Positions 1-8,951 of a stretch of DNA of 64,000 nucleotides are shown piece by piece. Positions within the stretch are counted from its first letter, which is position 1, and every line of letters begins with the position of its first letter. Under the pieces are notes generated by a model that was given only the letters and a program-made list of their open reading frames with translations, did no database searches and was not told where the DNA came from. The DNA comes from Marinobacter litoralis (lineage in GTDB: Bacteria > Pseudomonadota > Gammaproteobacteria > Pseudomonadales > Oleiphilaceae), in assembly GCF_003336705.1 (NCBI RefSeq), contig NZ_QMDL01000003.1, positions 310,211 through 374,210 of the forward strand, read 5' to 3'. Both the position numbers and the translations under genes were made by a program.

Positions 1-1737
1 GGCATCGTGATCAACAACCAATGCACCACCTCCGACCCCCGGATTCACGCGATCGGCGAATGCGCGCTGTGGAACAACCGGATCTTTGGTTTGGTGGCGC
101 CGGGCTACACCATGGCCCGCACCCTCGCGGCGGCCCTGAACAACGACCACGAGGCTGCCTTCACCGGTGCCGACATGAGCACCAAACTGAAACTGCTGGG
201 CGTCGATGTCGGCTCCATTGGCGATGCCCACGGCCAGACCGCGGGTGCGCGTAACATCCGTTTCCACGACGAACAAACGGGGCATTACCGGCGCATGGTG
301 GTCAGCTCCGACGGTAAAAAGCTGCTGGGTGCGATTCTGGTCGGAGACAACAGCCACTATGACACCTTGCTGCAATACGCGCTCAACGGTCTGGACCTGC
401 CCGGTAACCCAGAGGTTCTGATTCTGCCTGAAAGCGAAGGCGGTGCGCCCACTTTGGGTGCCGATGCGCTACCCGACACCGCCTCTATCTGCTCTTGCCA
501 CAACGTTACCAAGGGCGACATCTGTGGCGCCCTTGATGCTGGTTGCACGGATCTTGGGGGCGTAAAGGCCGAAACCAAAGCCAGCACTGGCTGCGGCGGC
601 TGTACCGCGCTGGTGAAGAAGGTGGTGGACAGCGAACTGGAAAAGCGCGGCGTGGAGGTTTGCACCGATCTGTGCGAGCACTTCCCCTACACCCGTCAGG
701 AGCTGTTCCATCTGGTAAAGGTGAATGGCATTCGCTCCTTCCGTGGGCTGCTCAACCAGTATGGCAAAGGCCAAGGCTGCGATATCTGCAAACCCACGGT
801 CGGCTCCATTCTCGCCAGCTGCTGGAATGACCACATTCTGGCCACGGATCACGTGCCTCTGCAGGACACCAACGACACCTTCATGGCCAACATGCAGAAG
901 AACGGCACCTATTCCATCGTGCCGCGCATTCCCGGTGGCGAGATCACACCAGACAAGCTGATTGTGCTCGGCGAAGTCGCCAAGGAGTACAACCTGTACA
1001 CCAAGATCACCGGCGGCCAGCGGGTGGATCTGTTCGGCGCCACGCTAAGCGAGTTGCCGGCGATTTGGGAAAAGCTGATTGCGGCCGGTTTCGAGACCGG
1101 TCACGCCTACGGCAAGTCGCTGCGGACGGTGAAGTCCTGTGTCGGCAGCACCTGGTGCCGTTATGGCGTGCAGGACAGTGTGGGCATGGCGATCCTTCTG
1201 GAGAGCCGTTATAAGGGCCTGAGAGCGCCTCACAAGGTGAAGATGGGCGTGTCGGGCTGTACCCGGGAGTGTGCCGAGGCGCAAAGCAAGGATTTCGGGG
1301 TGATTGCTACGGAGAAGGGCTGGAATCTGTACGTGTGCGGTAATGGCGGTATGCGGCCCCGGCACGCGGATTTGTTCGCGACGGATTTGTCCGATGAGGC
1401 GCTGATTCAGGCGATTGACCGGATTGTGATGTTTTATGTTCGCACGGCGGACCGGTTGCAACGCACCAGTGTTTGGCTGGAGAACCTGGAAGGCGGTTTG
1501 GAGTATTTGAAGCAGGTGGTGTTGGAGGACAGTTTGGGCATTGGTGCGGAGCTGGAGCAGCACATGGCGGAGATTGTGGACACGTATCAGTGTGAGTGGA
1601 AGACGGCGGTTGAGGATCCGGAGAAGCGTAAGCGTTTCCGGGAGTTTGTGAATGCGCCGGAGCAGAAGGACCCGGTGCAGCAGTGGACTTCGGAGCGGGG
1701 GCAGCGTCGGCCTGTTTTGGAGTTGGCTTCTTCGTAG
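1..1737 (+). CDS. nirB: Nitrite reductase [NAD(P)H] large subunit, 5' truncated by window edge
   Basis: Reduces nitrite to ammonium in the cytoplasm with NAD(P)H, as partner of NirD. The reading frame is open from base 1, so the N-terminal FAD/NAD part is mostly missing. Visible are the end of the flavin domain (GECALWNN), a BFD-type 2Fe-2S segment with cysteines in CSCHN and CGGC, the ferredoxin-like half domain, and the sirohaem/4Fe-4S site with paired motifs CVGSTWC and SGCTREC. An in-frame GTG at position 7 is internal, not the true start. nirD follows after 165 bp on the same strand. The identification is firm; only the missing 5' end limits it. Confidence 0.96.
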   Translation, partial: GIVINNQCTTSDPRIHAIGECALWNNRIFGLVAPGYTMARTLAAALNNDHEAAFTGADMSTKLKLLGVDVGSIGDAHGQTAGARNIRFHDEQTGHYRRMVVSSDGKKLLGAILVGDNSHYDTLLQYALNGLDLPGNPEVLILPESEGGAPTLGADALPDTASICSCHNVTKGDICGALDAGCTDLGGVKAETKASTGCGGCTALVKKVVDSELEKRGVEVCTDLCEHFPYTRQELFHLVKVNGIRSFRGLLNQYGKGQGCDICKPTVGSILASCWNDHILATDHVPLQDTNDTFMANMQKNGTYSIVPRIPGGEITPDKLIVLGEVAKEYNLYTKITGGQRVDLFGATLSELPAIWEKLIAAGFETGHAYGKSLRTVKSCVGSTWCRYGVQDSVGMAILLESRYKGLRAPHKVKMGVSGCTRECAEAQSKDFGVIATEKGWNLYVCGNGGMRPRHADLFATDLSDEALIQAIDRIVMFYVRTADRLQRTSVWLENLEGGLEYLKQVVLEDSLGIGAELEQHMAEIVDTYQCEWKTAVEDPEKRKRFREFVNAPEQKDPVQQWTSERGQRRPVLELASS

Positions 1738-1772
1738 CCTGTTTTGGCTTTAGGGGCGGAGCCCGGCGGCAT

Positions 1773-1844
1773 GGGGATACTTTTCTTTCGGAAAAAATAA
1801 CTCGCTTCGCTCAGACATCTTTTTTCCTGCAGAAAAGCATCCCC
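1773..1844. repeat. Long imperfect inverted repeat between nirB and nirD
   Basis: Two 25-nt arms (1773-1797 and 1820-1844) match as reverse complements at 21 of 25 positions. They flank a 22-nt loop containing CTCGCTTCGCTC. The outer part pairs GGGGAT with ATCCCC and the inner part pairs GGAAAAAA with TTTTTTCC. The transcript could fold into a long hairpin that attenuates or processes the nirB-nirD message, or this may be one copy of a dispersed intergenic palindrome. I did not see a second copy in the window. No promoter for nirD is obvious inside it. Confidence 0.7.
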
Positions 1845-1902
1845 ACACCACCTGGCTCACAGGCCTTGGTGAAATACTCGGAAGAAAAACTGGAGAAAAC
1901 TT

Positions 1903-2277
1903 ATGAAAGCTCGTACTCGTTGGGATGTGGTTTGTACCGTTGAAGACTTGGTTCCGGATTCCGGCATTGCGGTTTGGACGAAAGACGGGCCGGTTGCGGT
2001 GTTTTATCTGCCGCATCGGTTGCCGGCGTTGTTTGCGGTCAGTCATACCGACCCGTTCAGTGGTTCGAACGTGCTGGCACGGGGAATTACCGGGGATGTA
2101 GGAGGTGAGCCGGTGGTGGCTTCGCCGTTGTACAAACAGCATTTCAGTTTGCGTTCCGGGGTCTGTCTTGAAGATGACGGTGTTCAGGTCCGGACCTATC
2201 CGGTGCTTCTGGATGGCGACCGAATTCTGTTGGAGTTGCCTGTTTCGGCCGATCAGATGGACACTCAAGCGGCCTGA
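1903..2277 (+). CDS. nirD: Nitrite reductase small subunit
   Basis: A 124-residue Rieske-fold subunit that partners NirB in assimilatory nitrite reduction. It shows the family pattern (AVFYLPHRLPALFAVSHTDP, then SPLYKQHFSLRSG) and, as is normal for NirD, lacks the Cys-His ligands of a true Rieske cluster. The ATG start has GGAG seven bases upstream. It lies 165 bp downstream of nirB across a large inverted repeat, so expression of the two subunits may be uncoupled there. Confidence 0.93.
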   Translation: MKARTRWDVVCTVEDLVPDSGIAVWTKDGPVAVFYLPHRLPALFAVSHTDPFSGSNVLARGITGDVGGEPVVASPLYKQHFSLRSGVCLEDDGVQVRTYPVLLDGDRILLELPVSADQMDTQAA

Positions 2278-2361
2278 CTCTGGCATTCCGCTGTGCTTGA
2301 CCGGGTGGTAAGCCGCGTATAGTCTGCGGCAAACCCCCGCGGATTCGGAGTGCCCCAGGTT

Positions 2362-4239
2362 ATGGAAGATCACAGCCAGTTTCGTTTGTTGTCGGAACGG
2401 CGGTTTGCACCGTTTTTTGTTACCCAGTTTGCCGGTGCGTTTAACGACAATCTGTTCAAGAACGCGCTTTTGTTGCTGGTAACCTATAACGCCGGTGGCT
2501 TGTTCGGTCTGTCTTCCGATGTGGTGGTCAATCTGGCCGCCATGCTGTTCATTCTTCCTTTCTTCTTGTTCTCGGCCGTGGCGGGCCAGATTGCGGATCG
2601 CTACGAGAAGTCCGGCATTATTCGCTGGGTCAAGTTGGCGGAGGTTGCCATCATGGCGGTGGCGGCGGTCGGGCTTTGGTTCGGCTGGCACGAGATGTTG
2701 CTGCTGTTGCTGTTTTTGATGGGGGTTCAATCCGCTTTTTTTGGCCCGGTGAAGTACGCCATTCTTCCGCAAACTTTGGACAACTCCGAACTGGTGGGTG
2801 GCAACGCCTTGGTGGAGATGGGCACCTTCGTGGCCATTTTGCTCGGCACGCTGGTAGCCGGGGTGATGATGAAAGCGCCGTTGCCGGGGCCCATGATCGC
2901 CATAGCGGTGTTGGTGGTTGCGGGTTTGGGGCTGCTTTCCGCTTTGAAGATTCCCAAGGCCGAAGCGGCCGCGCCAGACCTGAAGATCAATTTCAGCCCG
3001 CTGAAAGAAACCTGGAAGTTGATGGCCATTGCCAAGGAGAACCACAACGTTCTGCTGAGCGTGGTGGCGATTTCCTGGTTCTGGTTTCTGGGCGCGGCCT
3101 ACCTGACTCAGTTCCCCGGTTTTGCCAAGGATGAACTGCTCGGTGATGAAACCGTGGTTACGGTCTTGCTGGCCATTTTCACGGTCGGGATTGCGGTGGG
3201 CTCCATGGTTTGTGAGCGTATGTCTGGCCACAAGGTAGAGCTGGGCATTGTTCCTATTGGTTCACTTGGGCTGAGTCTGTTCGGTATCGACCTCTACCTG
3301 CACATGCCAGCACAGCCCGTGCCGTCGGATTGGTGGATGATCTTTACCGATGGCAGTTACCGCCGGGTTGCGCTGGATCTGTTGGGTATCGGTGTCTCTG
3401 GCGGCCTGTTTATCGTGCCCTTGTATGCGTTTGTCCAGCAGGAAACCCCACCGGAAACCCGGGCCCGGGTGATTGCGGCGCTGAATGTGTTCAACGCCCT
3501 GTTTATGGTCGCCAGCGCCCTGTTGGGCATGTTGATGCTTGGTGTGATCGGGCTCAGCATTCCGGAGTTTTTCTTGGTGCTCTCGATCATGAACCTGCTG
3601 GTCGCAGCCTTTGTGTATCAGCAGGTGCCGGAGTTCGCGCTGCGTTTCGTGATCTGGATGATGTCGCACACGATTTACCGGGTTAAGCACCATGATCTGG
3701 AGCGAATTCCAGAGGAAGGGCCGGTGCTGTTGGTGTGTAATCACGTGTCCTACATGGACGCGCCTGTGATCGCCGGGGCGGTCAAACGGCCGATTCGCTT
3801 TGTCATGGACCACCACATTTTCTCCACGCCGGTGCTGGGCACCTTCTTTCGAATGGCCAAAACCATCCCCATCGGCCCGAAAGCAAAGGTACCGGAGATC
3901 TACGAATCGGCGTTTGAGCGGATCGATGAGGAGCTGGCAGCTGGGAACGTGGTGTGTATTTTCCCCGAAGGTCGGCTGACCTCCGATGGTGACGTTGCTG
4001 CGTTCAAATCCGGCGTTGAGCTGATCTTGCAGCGCCGGCCTGTACCCGTGGTGCCTTTGGCGCTTCGCGGCCTGTGGGGGAGCTTTTTCAGTCATTGCGG
4101 TGGGCCCGCGCTGACTCACCTGCCCACGCGCTTCTGGTCACGCATTCATCTGCTGGCCGATCACCCCGTGAGCCCAGAAGCCGCCAGCGCAGAGGTATTG
4201 GAAGCTAAGGTGAAATCTTTGAGAGGGCCGCACCCTTAA
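2362..4239 (+). CDS. Lysophospholipid transporter/acyltransferase fusion (LplT-PlsC)
   Basis: A 625-residue inner-membrane protein. Residues about 10-400 form an MFS lysophospholipid flippase (FAGAFNDNLFKNALLLL, many hydrophobic helices). The rest is a PlsC-type 1-acylglycerophosphate acyltransferase with the HX4D catalytic motif at His461/Asp466 and the FPEGR motif near residue 534. In lysophospholipid repair such proteins flip lysolipids inward and reacylate them. The acyl-ACP synthetase domain of the three-part Aas arrangement is absent, so acyl donor supply must be separate. ATG at 2362 is preferred over in-frame GTG at 2350, because the GGAG ribosome site overlaps that GTG. Confidence 0.88.
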   Translation: MEDHSQFRLLSERRFAPFFVTQFAGAFNDNLFKNALLLLVTYNAGGLFGLSSDVVVNLAAMLFILPFFLFSAVAGQIADRYEKSGIIRWVKLAEVAIMAVAAVGLWFGWHEMLLLLLFLMGVQSAFFGPVKYAILPQTLDNSELVGGNALVEMGTFVAILLGTLVAGVMMKAPLPGPMIAIAVLVVAGLGLLSALKIPKAEAAAPDLKINFSPLKETWKLMAIAKENHNVLLSVVAISWFWFLGAAYLTQFPGFAKDELLGDETVVTVLLAIFTVGIAVGSMVCERMSGHKVELGIVPIGSLGLSLFGIDLYLHMPAQPVPSDWWMIFTDGSYRRVALDLLGIGVSGGLFIVPLYAFVQQETPPETRARVIAALNVFNALFMVASALLGMLMLGVIGLSIPEFFLVLSIMNLLVAAFVYQQVPEFALRFVIWMMSHTIYRVKHHDLERIPEEGPVLLVCNHVSYMDAPVIAGAVKRPIRFVMDHHIFSTPVLGTFFRMAKTIPIGPKAKVPEIYESAFERIDEELAAGNVVCIFPEGRLTSDGDVAAFKSGVELILQRRPVPVVPLALRGLWGSFFSHCGGPALTHLPTRFWSRIHLLADHPVSPEAASAEVLEAKVKSLRGPHP

Positions 4240-4262
4240 GGCGCGGCCCTCAACCTGTTTTT
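4223..4262 (+). terminator. Intrinsic terminator after the LplT-PlsC gene
   Basis: Perfect 9-bp arms GAGGGCCGC (4223-4231) and GCGGCCCTC (4243-4251) enclose the gene's stop codon, and a run of T follows at 4258-4262. It lies at the 3' junction with the convergent TM2 gene. Confidence 0.75.
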
Positions 4263-4668
4263 ATCCGAAGCGAACTTCGCTGTTCTTCTCCGAAATCTGA
4301 TCGTTCAGCGTCCAGAAATCGTACAGCACACCAATGAAGAACAGGCCACCGGTAAACAGGTAGATAATGCCTGTTATCCACTTGCCCATGTACATGCGGT
4401 GTACACCAAAAACACCTAGGAAGGTCAGCAGTATCCAGCCGATGTTGTAATCAACTTCACCCTGCTGGAACCGGCTGTCGGCCTCGCGATCCATGGCCGG
4501 GATCAAGAACAAGTCGATGATCCAGCCAATAAAAAACAGACCCAGCGTGAAGAACCAGATGGTGCCAGTAATGGGCTTGCCGTAATAAAACCGATGCGAG
4601 CCCAGAAACCCGAAAATCCAGAGTAGGTAACCAATAATCTTACTGTGGGTATTGCCGCTTTCGATCAT
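4261..4668 (-). CDS. Tandem TM2-domain membrane protein
   Basis: A 135-residue membrane protein with two copies of the TM2 module. Each has a glycine-rich hydrophobic pair with a conserved turn (FLGSHRFYYGKPITGTIW and FLGVFGVHRMYMGKWITG) and a following GLFFIG helix. TM2 proteins are small helical-hairpin membrane proteins of mostly unknown role. The start at 4668 (MIESGN) is chosen because the GGGAGG site at 4681-4686 directly abuts the ATG at 4680 and leaves no spacing. An ATG at 4716 would overlap the upstream amidotransferase. It is likely co-transcribed with that gene. Confidence 0.8.
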   Translation of the reverse strand: MIESGNTHSKIIGYLLWIFGFLGSHRFYYGKPITGTIWFFTLGLFFIGWIIDLFLIPAMDREADSRFQQGEVDYNIGWILLTFLGVFGVHRMYMGKWITGIIYLFTGGLFFIGVLYDFWTLNDQISEKNSEVRFG

Positions 4669-4702
4669 GTTTGTTTGCATCCTCCCGAATGTTTGCAATA
4701 AG

Positions 4703-5482
4703 TTAGTTTTCTGCACCGCCTTTCATCACGACCTCACCCTGACGCCACAACCGCCATTCCCCGGGCTGATAAATATCCCACTTTTCGTCGGTAGTTAAAG
4801 GCTCAGTCACGATCACGCTGACCACGTCGTTCGGGGTGGTTTCCGCTTCGAAATCGATGGTCACATCGGTGTCTTTCAGTCGGGCAGGGCCGAAAGGCGC
4901 CCGGCGGGTAATACTGGCCATTTTGGTGGTGCAGTAGGTAAACAACCAATCGCCGTTGCTGAGTAACAGGTTGAATACACCCTGGCTGGCGTAGTGCGAT
5001 GAAAGTTTAACCAGCCTCTCGACCATCTGCTCCAAGCTGTCGTCCCGGTGGCAATGGCTGCGCAGATGATTGAGCATGTCGCAGAACAGCGCTTCACTGT
5101 CGGTGCTGCCGACCGGCTCGTAAAAACCCTCCGGAGCCCGAAAGCCGGTGAGTTGGCCATTGTGGGCACACACCCAATAACGGCCCCAGAGCTCACGAAT
5201 AAACGGGTGGGTATTGGCCAGACATATCTCGCCCACATTGGCTTGTCGGATGTGGCAGAGCGCTACTTCGCTTTTGATCGGATGAGTCTGTACCACTTCC
5301 GCAAGACGTGAACTGGCGCTGGCATCGGAATCGTGGAAGCAGCGAATGCCTTTGCCTTCATAGAAGGCCACTCCCCAGCCGTCTTTATGAGGCCCCGTTT
5401 CTCCCCCCCGCCGCGTCAGACCGGTAAAGCTGAAACATAGGTCTGTCGGGGTATTGGCACTCATGGCCAGCAGTTCACACAT
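4703..5482 (-). CDS. Class II glutamine amidotransferase (YafJ-like)
   Basis: A 259-residue stand-alone Ntn-type glutamine amidotransferase. The catalytic nucleophile is Cys2 (MCELLAMSAN). It also shows the glutaminase-domain elements GPHKDGWGVAFYEG, ALCHIRQAN and CAHNGQL. Proteins of this type release ammonia from glutamine, but the acceptor is unknown for YafJ-like members. No synthetase domain is attached, and its only same-strand neighbour is the TM2 gene 34 bp downstream. Confidence 0.88.
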   Translation of the reverse strand: MCELLAMSANTPTDLCFSFTGLTRRGGETGPHKDGWGVAFYEGKGIRCFHDSDASASSRLAEVVQTHPIKSEVALCHIRQANVGEICLANTHPFIRELWGRYWVCAHNGQLTGFRAPEGFYEPVGSTDSEALFCDMLNHLRSHCHRDDSLEQMVERLVKLSSHYASQGVFNLLLSNGDWLFTYCTTKMASITRRAPFGPARLKDTDVTIDFEAETTPNDVVSVIVTEPLTTDEKWDIYQPGEWRLWRQGEVVMKGGAEN

Positions 5483-5533
5483 GGATCGATAGTTCCTCGA
5501 GCAAAATAAACGGTCGGCGTAAGCATACCGTAT

Positions 5534-6649
5534 TCAGTCTTCACCTCCAGCCGCTGCATCTTTTGCTTGAGAGGCCTGTGCGTTAAAAGATGAGGCAACC
5601 TGGTTTCGGCCAGCCCGCTTTACCCGGTAAAGGTGCTGATCAGCCACCGAGAACAGGTTATCTGCCTGACGGCCATCTTCGGGCCAGTGCGCCATACCGA
5701 ACGAGGCGGTGACCGCCATATCAGAATCGCCCAGGCGCAGTTTTCGGGAGGCGATACGCCGCCGGAGTTCTTCAATCAGCTCATAGGCGGCTTCGGGCTG
5801 AACATCCCGCAAGATCAGGCCAAACTCTTCACCGCCCAACCGCCCTACGAAGTCTGTGACGCGCAATCGTTCCTGCAGACACTTGCCAATTTCCTGTAAA
5901 ACATAGTCGCCTGCTTCATGGCCATGGGTGTCGTTGATCATTTTAAAATGGTCAATATCCATCATGACCAACGCAAAAGCTGCCTTGCTACGTTCACTCT
6001 CGGCGATGGTTCGAGTCAGCGTAAACTGGAAGCTCCCTCGATTAGCCAGCCCCGTCAGTGCATCCGTCTGGGCCACTTCAATCAAGCGCAGTTCTGCTTC
6101 CTCGCGCCGGGCTTCGTACATGTACATGAACACCTGCATCAGGCTGCTACAAAGCACCATATTCAGGAAATCAATCACGAAATCGGCGGTGCTAAGGCCC
6201 TCTATGCCACTCAGAAAAGCAACGTATACAGCGCAACCCAAGAGCATGAAAGGTACGCTCAACAACAGGCCTTCGCGCCTGCCAAGCAGAAGATACGCCA
6301 GCACAGGCATCATCAACACCCAAACAAACGCCGCCATGGAGGCATCCGGCAACAGCATGATGACAATGAAAAACGAGAACAGGGTAAACAGGTAACCGTA
6401 AACCCAGCGCTCGAAATGCGGGGTGTGATTGATACGGGCAACACCAACGAACGCCAGGCCGCCAAATACAAATTCAACGGCCGATACCCACGGGTAGCCA
6501 CTGAACAATTGCAGAGTGGCGAACACCATGAGAGACAAGCCCGTCACCCACAACAAAAACCGGGCGAGCGATCGGCGGTGGTTATCCCTCAGCCCGGACC
6601 GGCTCAGCGTCATCGCCTTGCCCAAATCCGGGTGGTTTAACATGTGCAT
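5534..6649 (-). CDS. Membrane-bound diguanylate cyclase (GGDEF)
   Basis: A 371-residue protein with about six N-terminal transmembrane helices (roughly residues 30-180) and a C-terminal GGDEF domain with an intact GGEEF active site. An inhibitory I-site, RVTD, sits five residues before it. It should make c-di-GMP at the inner membrane under product feedback. No known extracellular sensor domain is recognised; the helices themselves are probably the input module. The promoter was not resolved. A second diguanylate cyclase lies at 52916-54139. Confidence 0.92.
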   Translation of the reverse strand: MHMLNHPDLGKAMTLSRSGLRDNHRRSLARFLLWVTGLSLMVFATLQLFSGYPWVSAVEFVFGGLAFVGVARINHTPHFERWVYGYLFTLFSFFIVIMLLPDASMAAFVWVLMMPVLAYLLLGRREGLLLSVPFMLLGCAVYVAFLSGIEGLSTADFVIDFLNMVLCSSLMQVFMYMYEARREEAELRLIEVAQTDALTGLANRGSFQFTLTRTIAESERSKAAFALVMMDIDHFKMINDTHGHEAGDYVLQEIGKCLQERLRVTDFVGRLGGEEFGLILRDVQPEAAYELIEELRRRIASRKLRLGDSDMAVTASFGMAHWPEDGRQADNLFSVADQHLYRVKRAGRNQVASSFNAQASQAKDAAAGGED

Positions 6650-6744
6650 ACAGAGTCTGCCTTAGATCAGGCTTCTAATTATTATCGCGGATTAACTGAC
6701 TATAAAACACTTAGTCCGTTTTTCCCTAACGGTTTTGAACACGG

Positions 6745-7229
6745 TCAGTTATAGAGATTTTTACGGGAGAAGCGTTCAACCAAGGGTTGGTATGCCGCTC
6801 CCAACAACCGGTTGATGGCATCGATTCCCCAGGCATCAGGCCCGACCAGAATCCGGGATTCATTCTTCAAAATCCCTTTCACGATAATCTCGGCGGCTTT
6901 TTCGGGTGTCGTGATGGCCAATTTGTCAAACCCCTTGCGCTGGGCCTCGGCATTTTCTGTTTTACCCATACGAGCCGAGTTGGCGATATTCGTGCGAATA
7001 CCCCCCGGGTGCACACAGCTAACCTGAACTGGCTGGCGTTCAAGCTTCATCTCTTGTCGCAAAGATTCCGTAAACCCACGCACGGCAAATTTAGCGGCAT
7101 TGTAGGCACTCTGTTTCGGCACTCCGATAAAGCCGAACACACTGGAGATATTCACCACGTGGCCAGCTCTCGGCCGATTCCTGAGCCGGCTCCCGTCACC
7201 GCCGCCACTTTATTCTTGAGATCTTTCAT
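6745..7229 (-). pseudogene. Short-chain dehydrogenase remnant with internal deletion and frameshift
   Basis: The N-terminal Rossmann segment of a short-chain dehydrogenase (MKDLKNKVAAVTGAGSGIG) starts at 7229 with a ribosome site upstream. After GRELA it runs straight, in another frame, into VVNISSVFGFIG and the YNAAK catalytic motif of the C-terminal half. About 110 codons carrying the middle of the fold are missing, and the first frame stops at once (codons GCC ACG TGG TGA near 7152-7163). The C-terminal 137 residues remain open and intact, which points to a recent deletion. No functional enzyme is expected. Confidence 0.85.
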
Positions 7230-7450
7230 GCGGACAACCTTTTGTTTTGTTGTTGGTCTGACAAGATATTTTAGTTCCTCTGCACAGTAATACTTAGATT
7301 TGACCTCGCCATGGCATGTAATCGTTCTCAACGAGGTCGTTTCAGCCAACCCACCGGTGCCCGATCGGTGCAGCCAGTCCGAGACGGCATCGAGTTCATT
7401 AGTTACAATCAAAGCTCTTTTGAATTCATGCCCTTCGCTTGGAACTGATT

Positions 7451-7912
7451 ATGGAATGGAGTCTTACCCACTTATGGCTGATTCTGGCCTTGGTCCTCAG
7501 CCTTGCTGAACTCACCTCCGGCGTGCTTTTGCTGCTAGCCCTCGGCATTGCGGCGGCACTGACAGCCCTGGCGTCTTTTCTGGGCGCTTCATTTGAATGG
7601 CAGCTGGTCACTATGGGCGTGATGTCCGGCATTCTGGTGCCCGTTGCCATTCGCTGGATACGCCCTCGTTTTTCGCCCAAAGGCGTGGCCTACGGCACCA
7701 CCGGAACCGGTGTCGAACACGGCAAAACCTATCGCACGCTGTTACGCGATTTCGATGGCGCTACCGGCATCAAAATCAACGGCGACTTCTATCGTCTGAA
7801 ATTCGCCGATGGCAGCAGCCCCGAATTACCGGAAGGTACAGCCGTCATTTTCGACAAGTTTGATGGCACTACCGCCATCGTGCACCTCGCCCAACCCAAA
7901 CAGGAAAGTTAA
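7451..7912 (+). CDS. NfeD family membrane protein
   Basis: A 153-residue protein with three or so N-terminal hydrophobic helices (LAELTSGVLLLLALGIAAAL) and a C-terminal OB-fold-like NfeD domain (GRTY-type GKTYRTLLRDFDGATGIKING). NfeD proteins are encoded beside SPFH proteins and are thought to help organise membrane microdomains or membrane protein quality control. The ATG at 7451 has GGAA upstream. The stop is followed two bases later by the SPFH gene start, so the two form one operon. Confidence 0.9.
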   Translation: MEWSLTHLWLILALVLSLAELTSGVLLLLALGIAAALTALASFLGASFEWQLVTMGVMSGILVPVAIRWIRPRFSPKGVAYGTTGTGVEHGKTYRTLLRDFDGATGIKINGDFYRLKFADGSSPELPEGTAVIFDKFDGTTAIVHLAQPKQES

Positions 7913-7914
7913 TC

Positions 7915-8934
7915 ATGGAAGCATTCATTACCCCGGGGCTGGTTATCAGCTTAATCATTGTCGCTGTTGGCATTTTCGTTATTGCCAAAGGCCTAGTGAT
8001 CATTCGCCAATCTGAAGTCATGGTCATCGAGCGGCTGGGCTCGTTTAACCGCGTACTGGAAAGCGGCATCAACATCATCATTCCGTTTATCGAAAAACCC
8101 CGCCCCATCAGCATGATTCGTTACATGCGCATGGGTGAGGAATACCACCCTGTGACCAGCGATGAAATTCGCATCGACCGCCGTGAAACCGTCATGGATT
8201 TCCCGGGCCAGCCGGTTGTTACCACCGATAACGTGACGGTGAAAATTAACGGCGCGCTTTACTACCAGATCATCGATCCTCGCCGGGCCGTATACGAAGT
8301 CGCCAACATGAGCCAAGCGGTGGAAGTACTGGCTAAAACCACGCTGCGTTCCGTGGTCGGTAAGATGGAACTGGACAAGCTGTTTGAATCCCGCAGTGAA
8401 GTAAACAGCGCCATTCAGGCAGAAATGGAAGAGGCCGCCTCAAAGTGGGGCGTCAAACTGACCCGTGTGGAAGTGCAAGACATCAGCATGCCGGAAGAAG
8501 TGGAAGAGGCCATGCGTCTTCAGATGGCCGCCGAGCGTAAGCGTCGTGCCACTGTTACGGAAGCGGAGGGTGAAAAAGCTGCAGCCATTGCCATGGCTCA
8601 AGGCCAGCGCGAATCTGCCATCCTGAACGCTCAGGGCGATAAGGAATCCGCTATTCTGCGCGCTCAAGGTGAGCAAGAGTCCATTCGTTTGGTACTGAAT
8701 GCCATCGGCGAAAACGAAGAAAACAAACGCACCGTTGTTGGCTACCTGCTGGGTCAGAGCTACATTAAGGCCCTGCCAACCATGGCCAAAGACGGCGAGC
8801 GCGTATTCGTGCCCTATGAATCTACTGCGCTGCTGGGCTCTATGGGCATGTTCCGAGAGTTGGCTGGCAGCCCCGAAGATGTCGTTCGCCAAGGCTTGCG
8901 CAGCGGCATGGTGGCTTCAGCCGGCACCAACTGA
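7915..8934 (+). CDS. qmcA: SPFH/Band 7 protein, QmcA/stomatin-like
   Basis: A 339-residue membrane-anchored SPFH protein. It has one N-terminal helix (VISLIIVAVGIFVIAKGL), the Band 7 domain (VIERLGSFNRVLESGINIIIP) and a coiled coil made of alanine/glutamine repeats (AMAQGQRESAILNAQGDK). Such proteins form large oligomeric rings in membrane microdomains and act with NfeD partners, encoded here immediately upstream. A short AGCGC/GCGCT hairpin follows the stop at 8937-8950. Confidence 0.93.
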   Translation: MEAFITPGLVISLIIVAVGIFVIAKGLVIIRQSEVMVIERLGSFNRVLESGINIIIPFIEKPRPISMIRYMRMGEEYHPVTSDEIRIDRRETVMDFPGQPVVTTDNVTVKINGALYYQIIDPRRAVYEVANMSQAVEVLAKTTLRSVVGKMELDKLFESRSEVNSAIQAEMEEAASKWGVKLTRVEVQDISMPEEVEEAMRLQMAAERKRRATVTEAEGEKAAAIAMAQGQRESAILNAQGDKESAILRAQGEQESIRLVLNAIGENEENKRTVVGYLLGQSYIKALPTMAKDGERVFVPYESTALLGSMGMFRELAGSPEDVVRQGLRSGMVASAGTN

Positions 8935-8951
8935 CAGCGCTGAAGCGCTCG

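Noticed and set aside
1750-3231. Long minus-strand open frame of 493 codons opposite nirD and the LplT-PlsC gene
   Set aside because: The protein is rich in His, Arg and Gln with no domain, and it is fully antisense to two well-supported genes; a GC-rich shadow frame.
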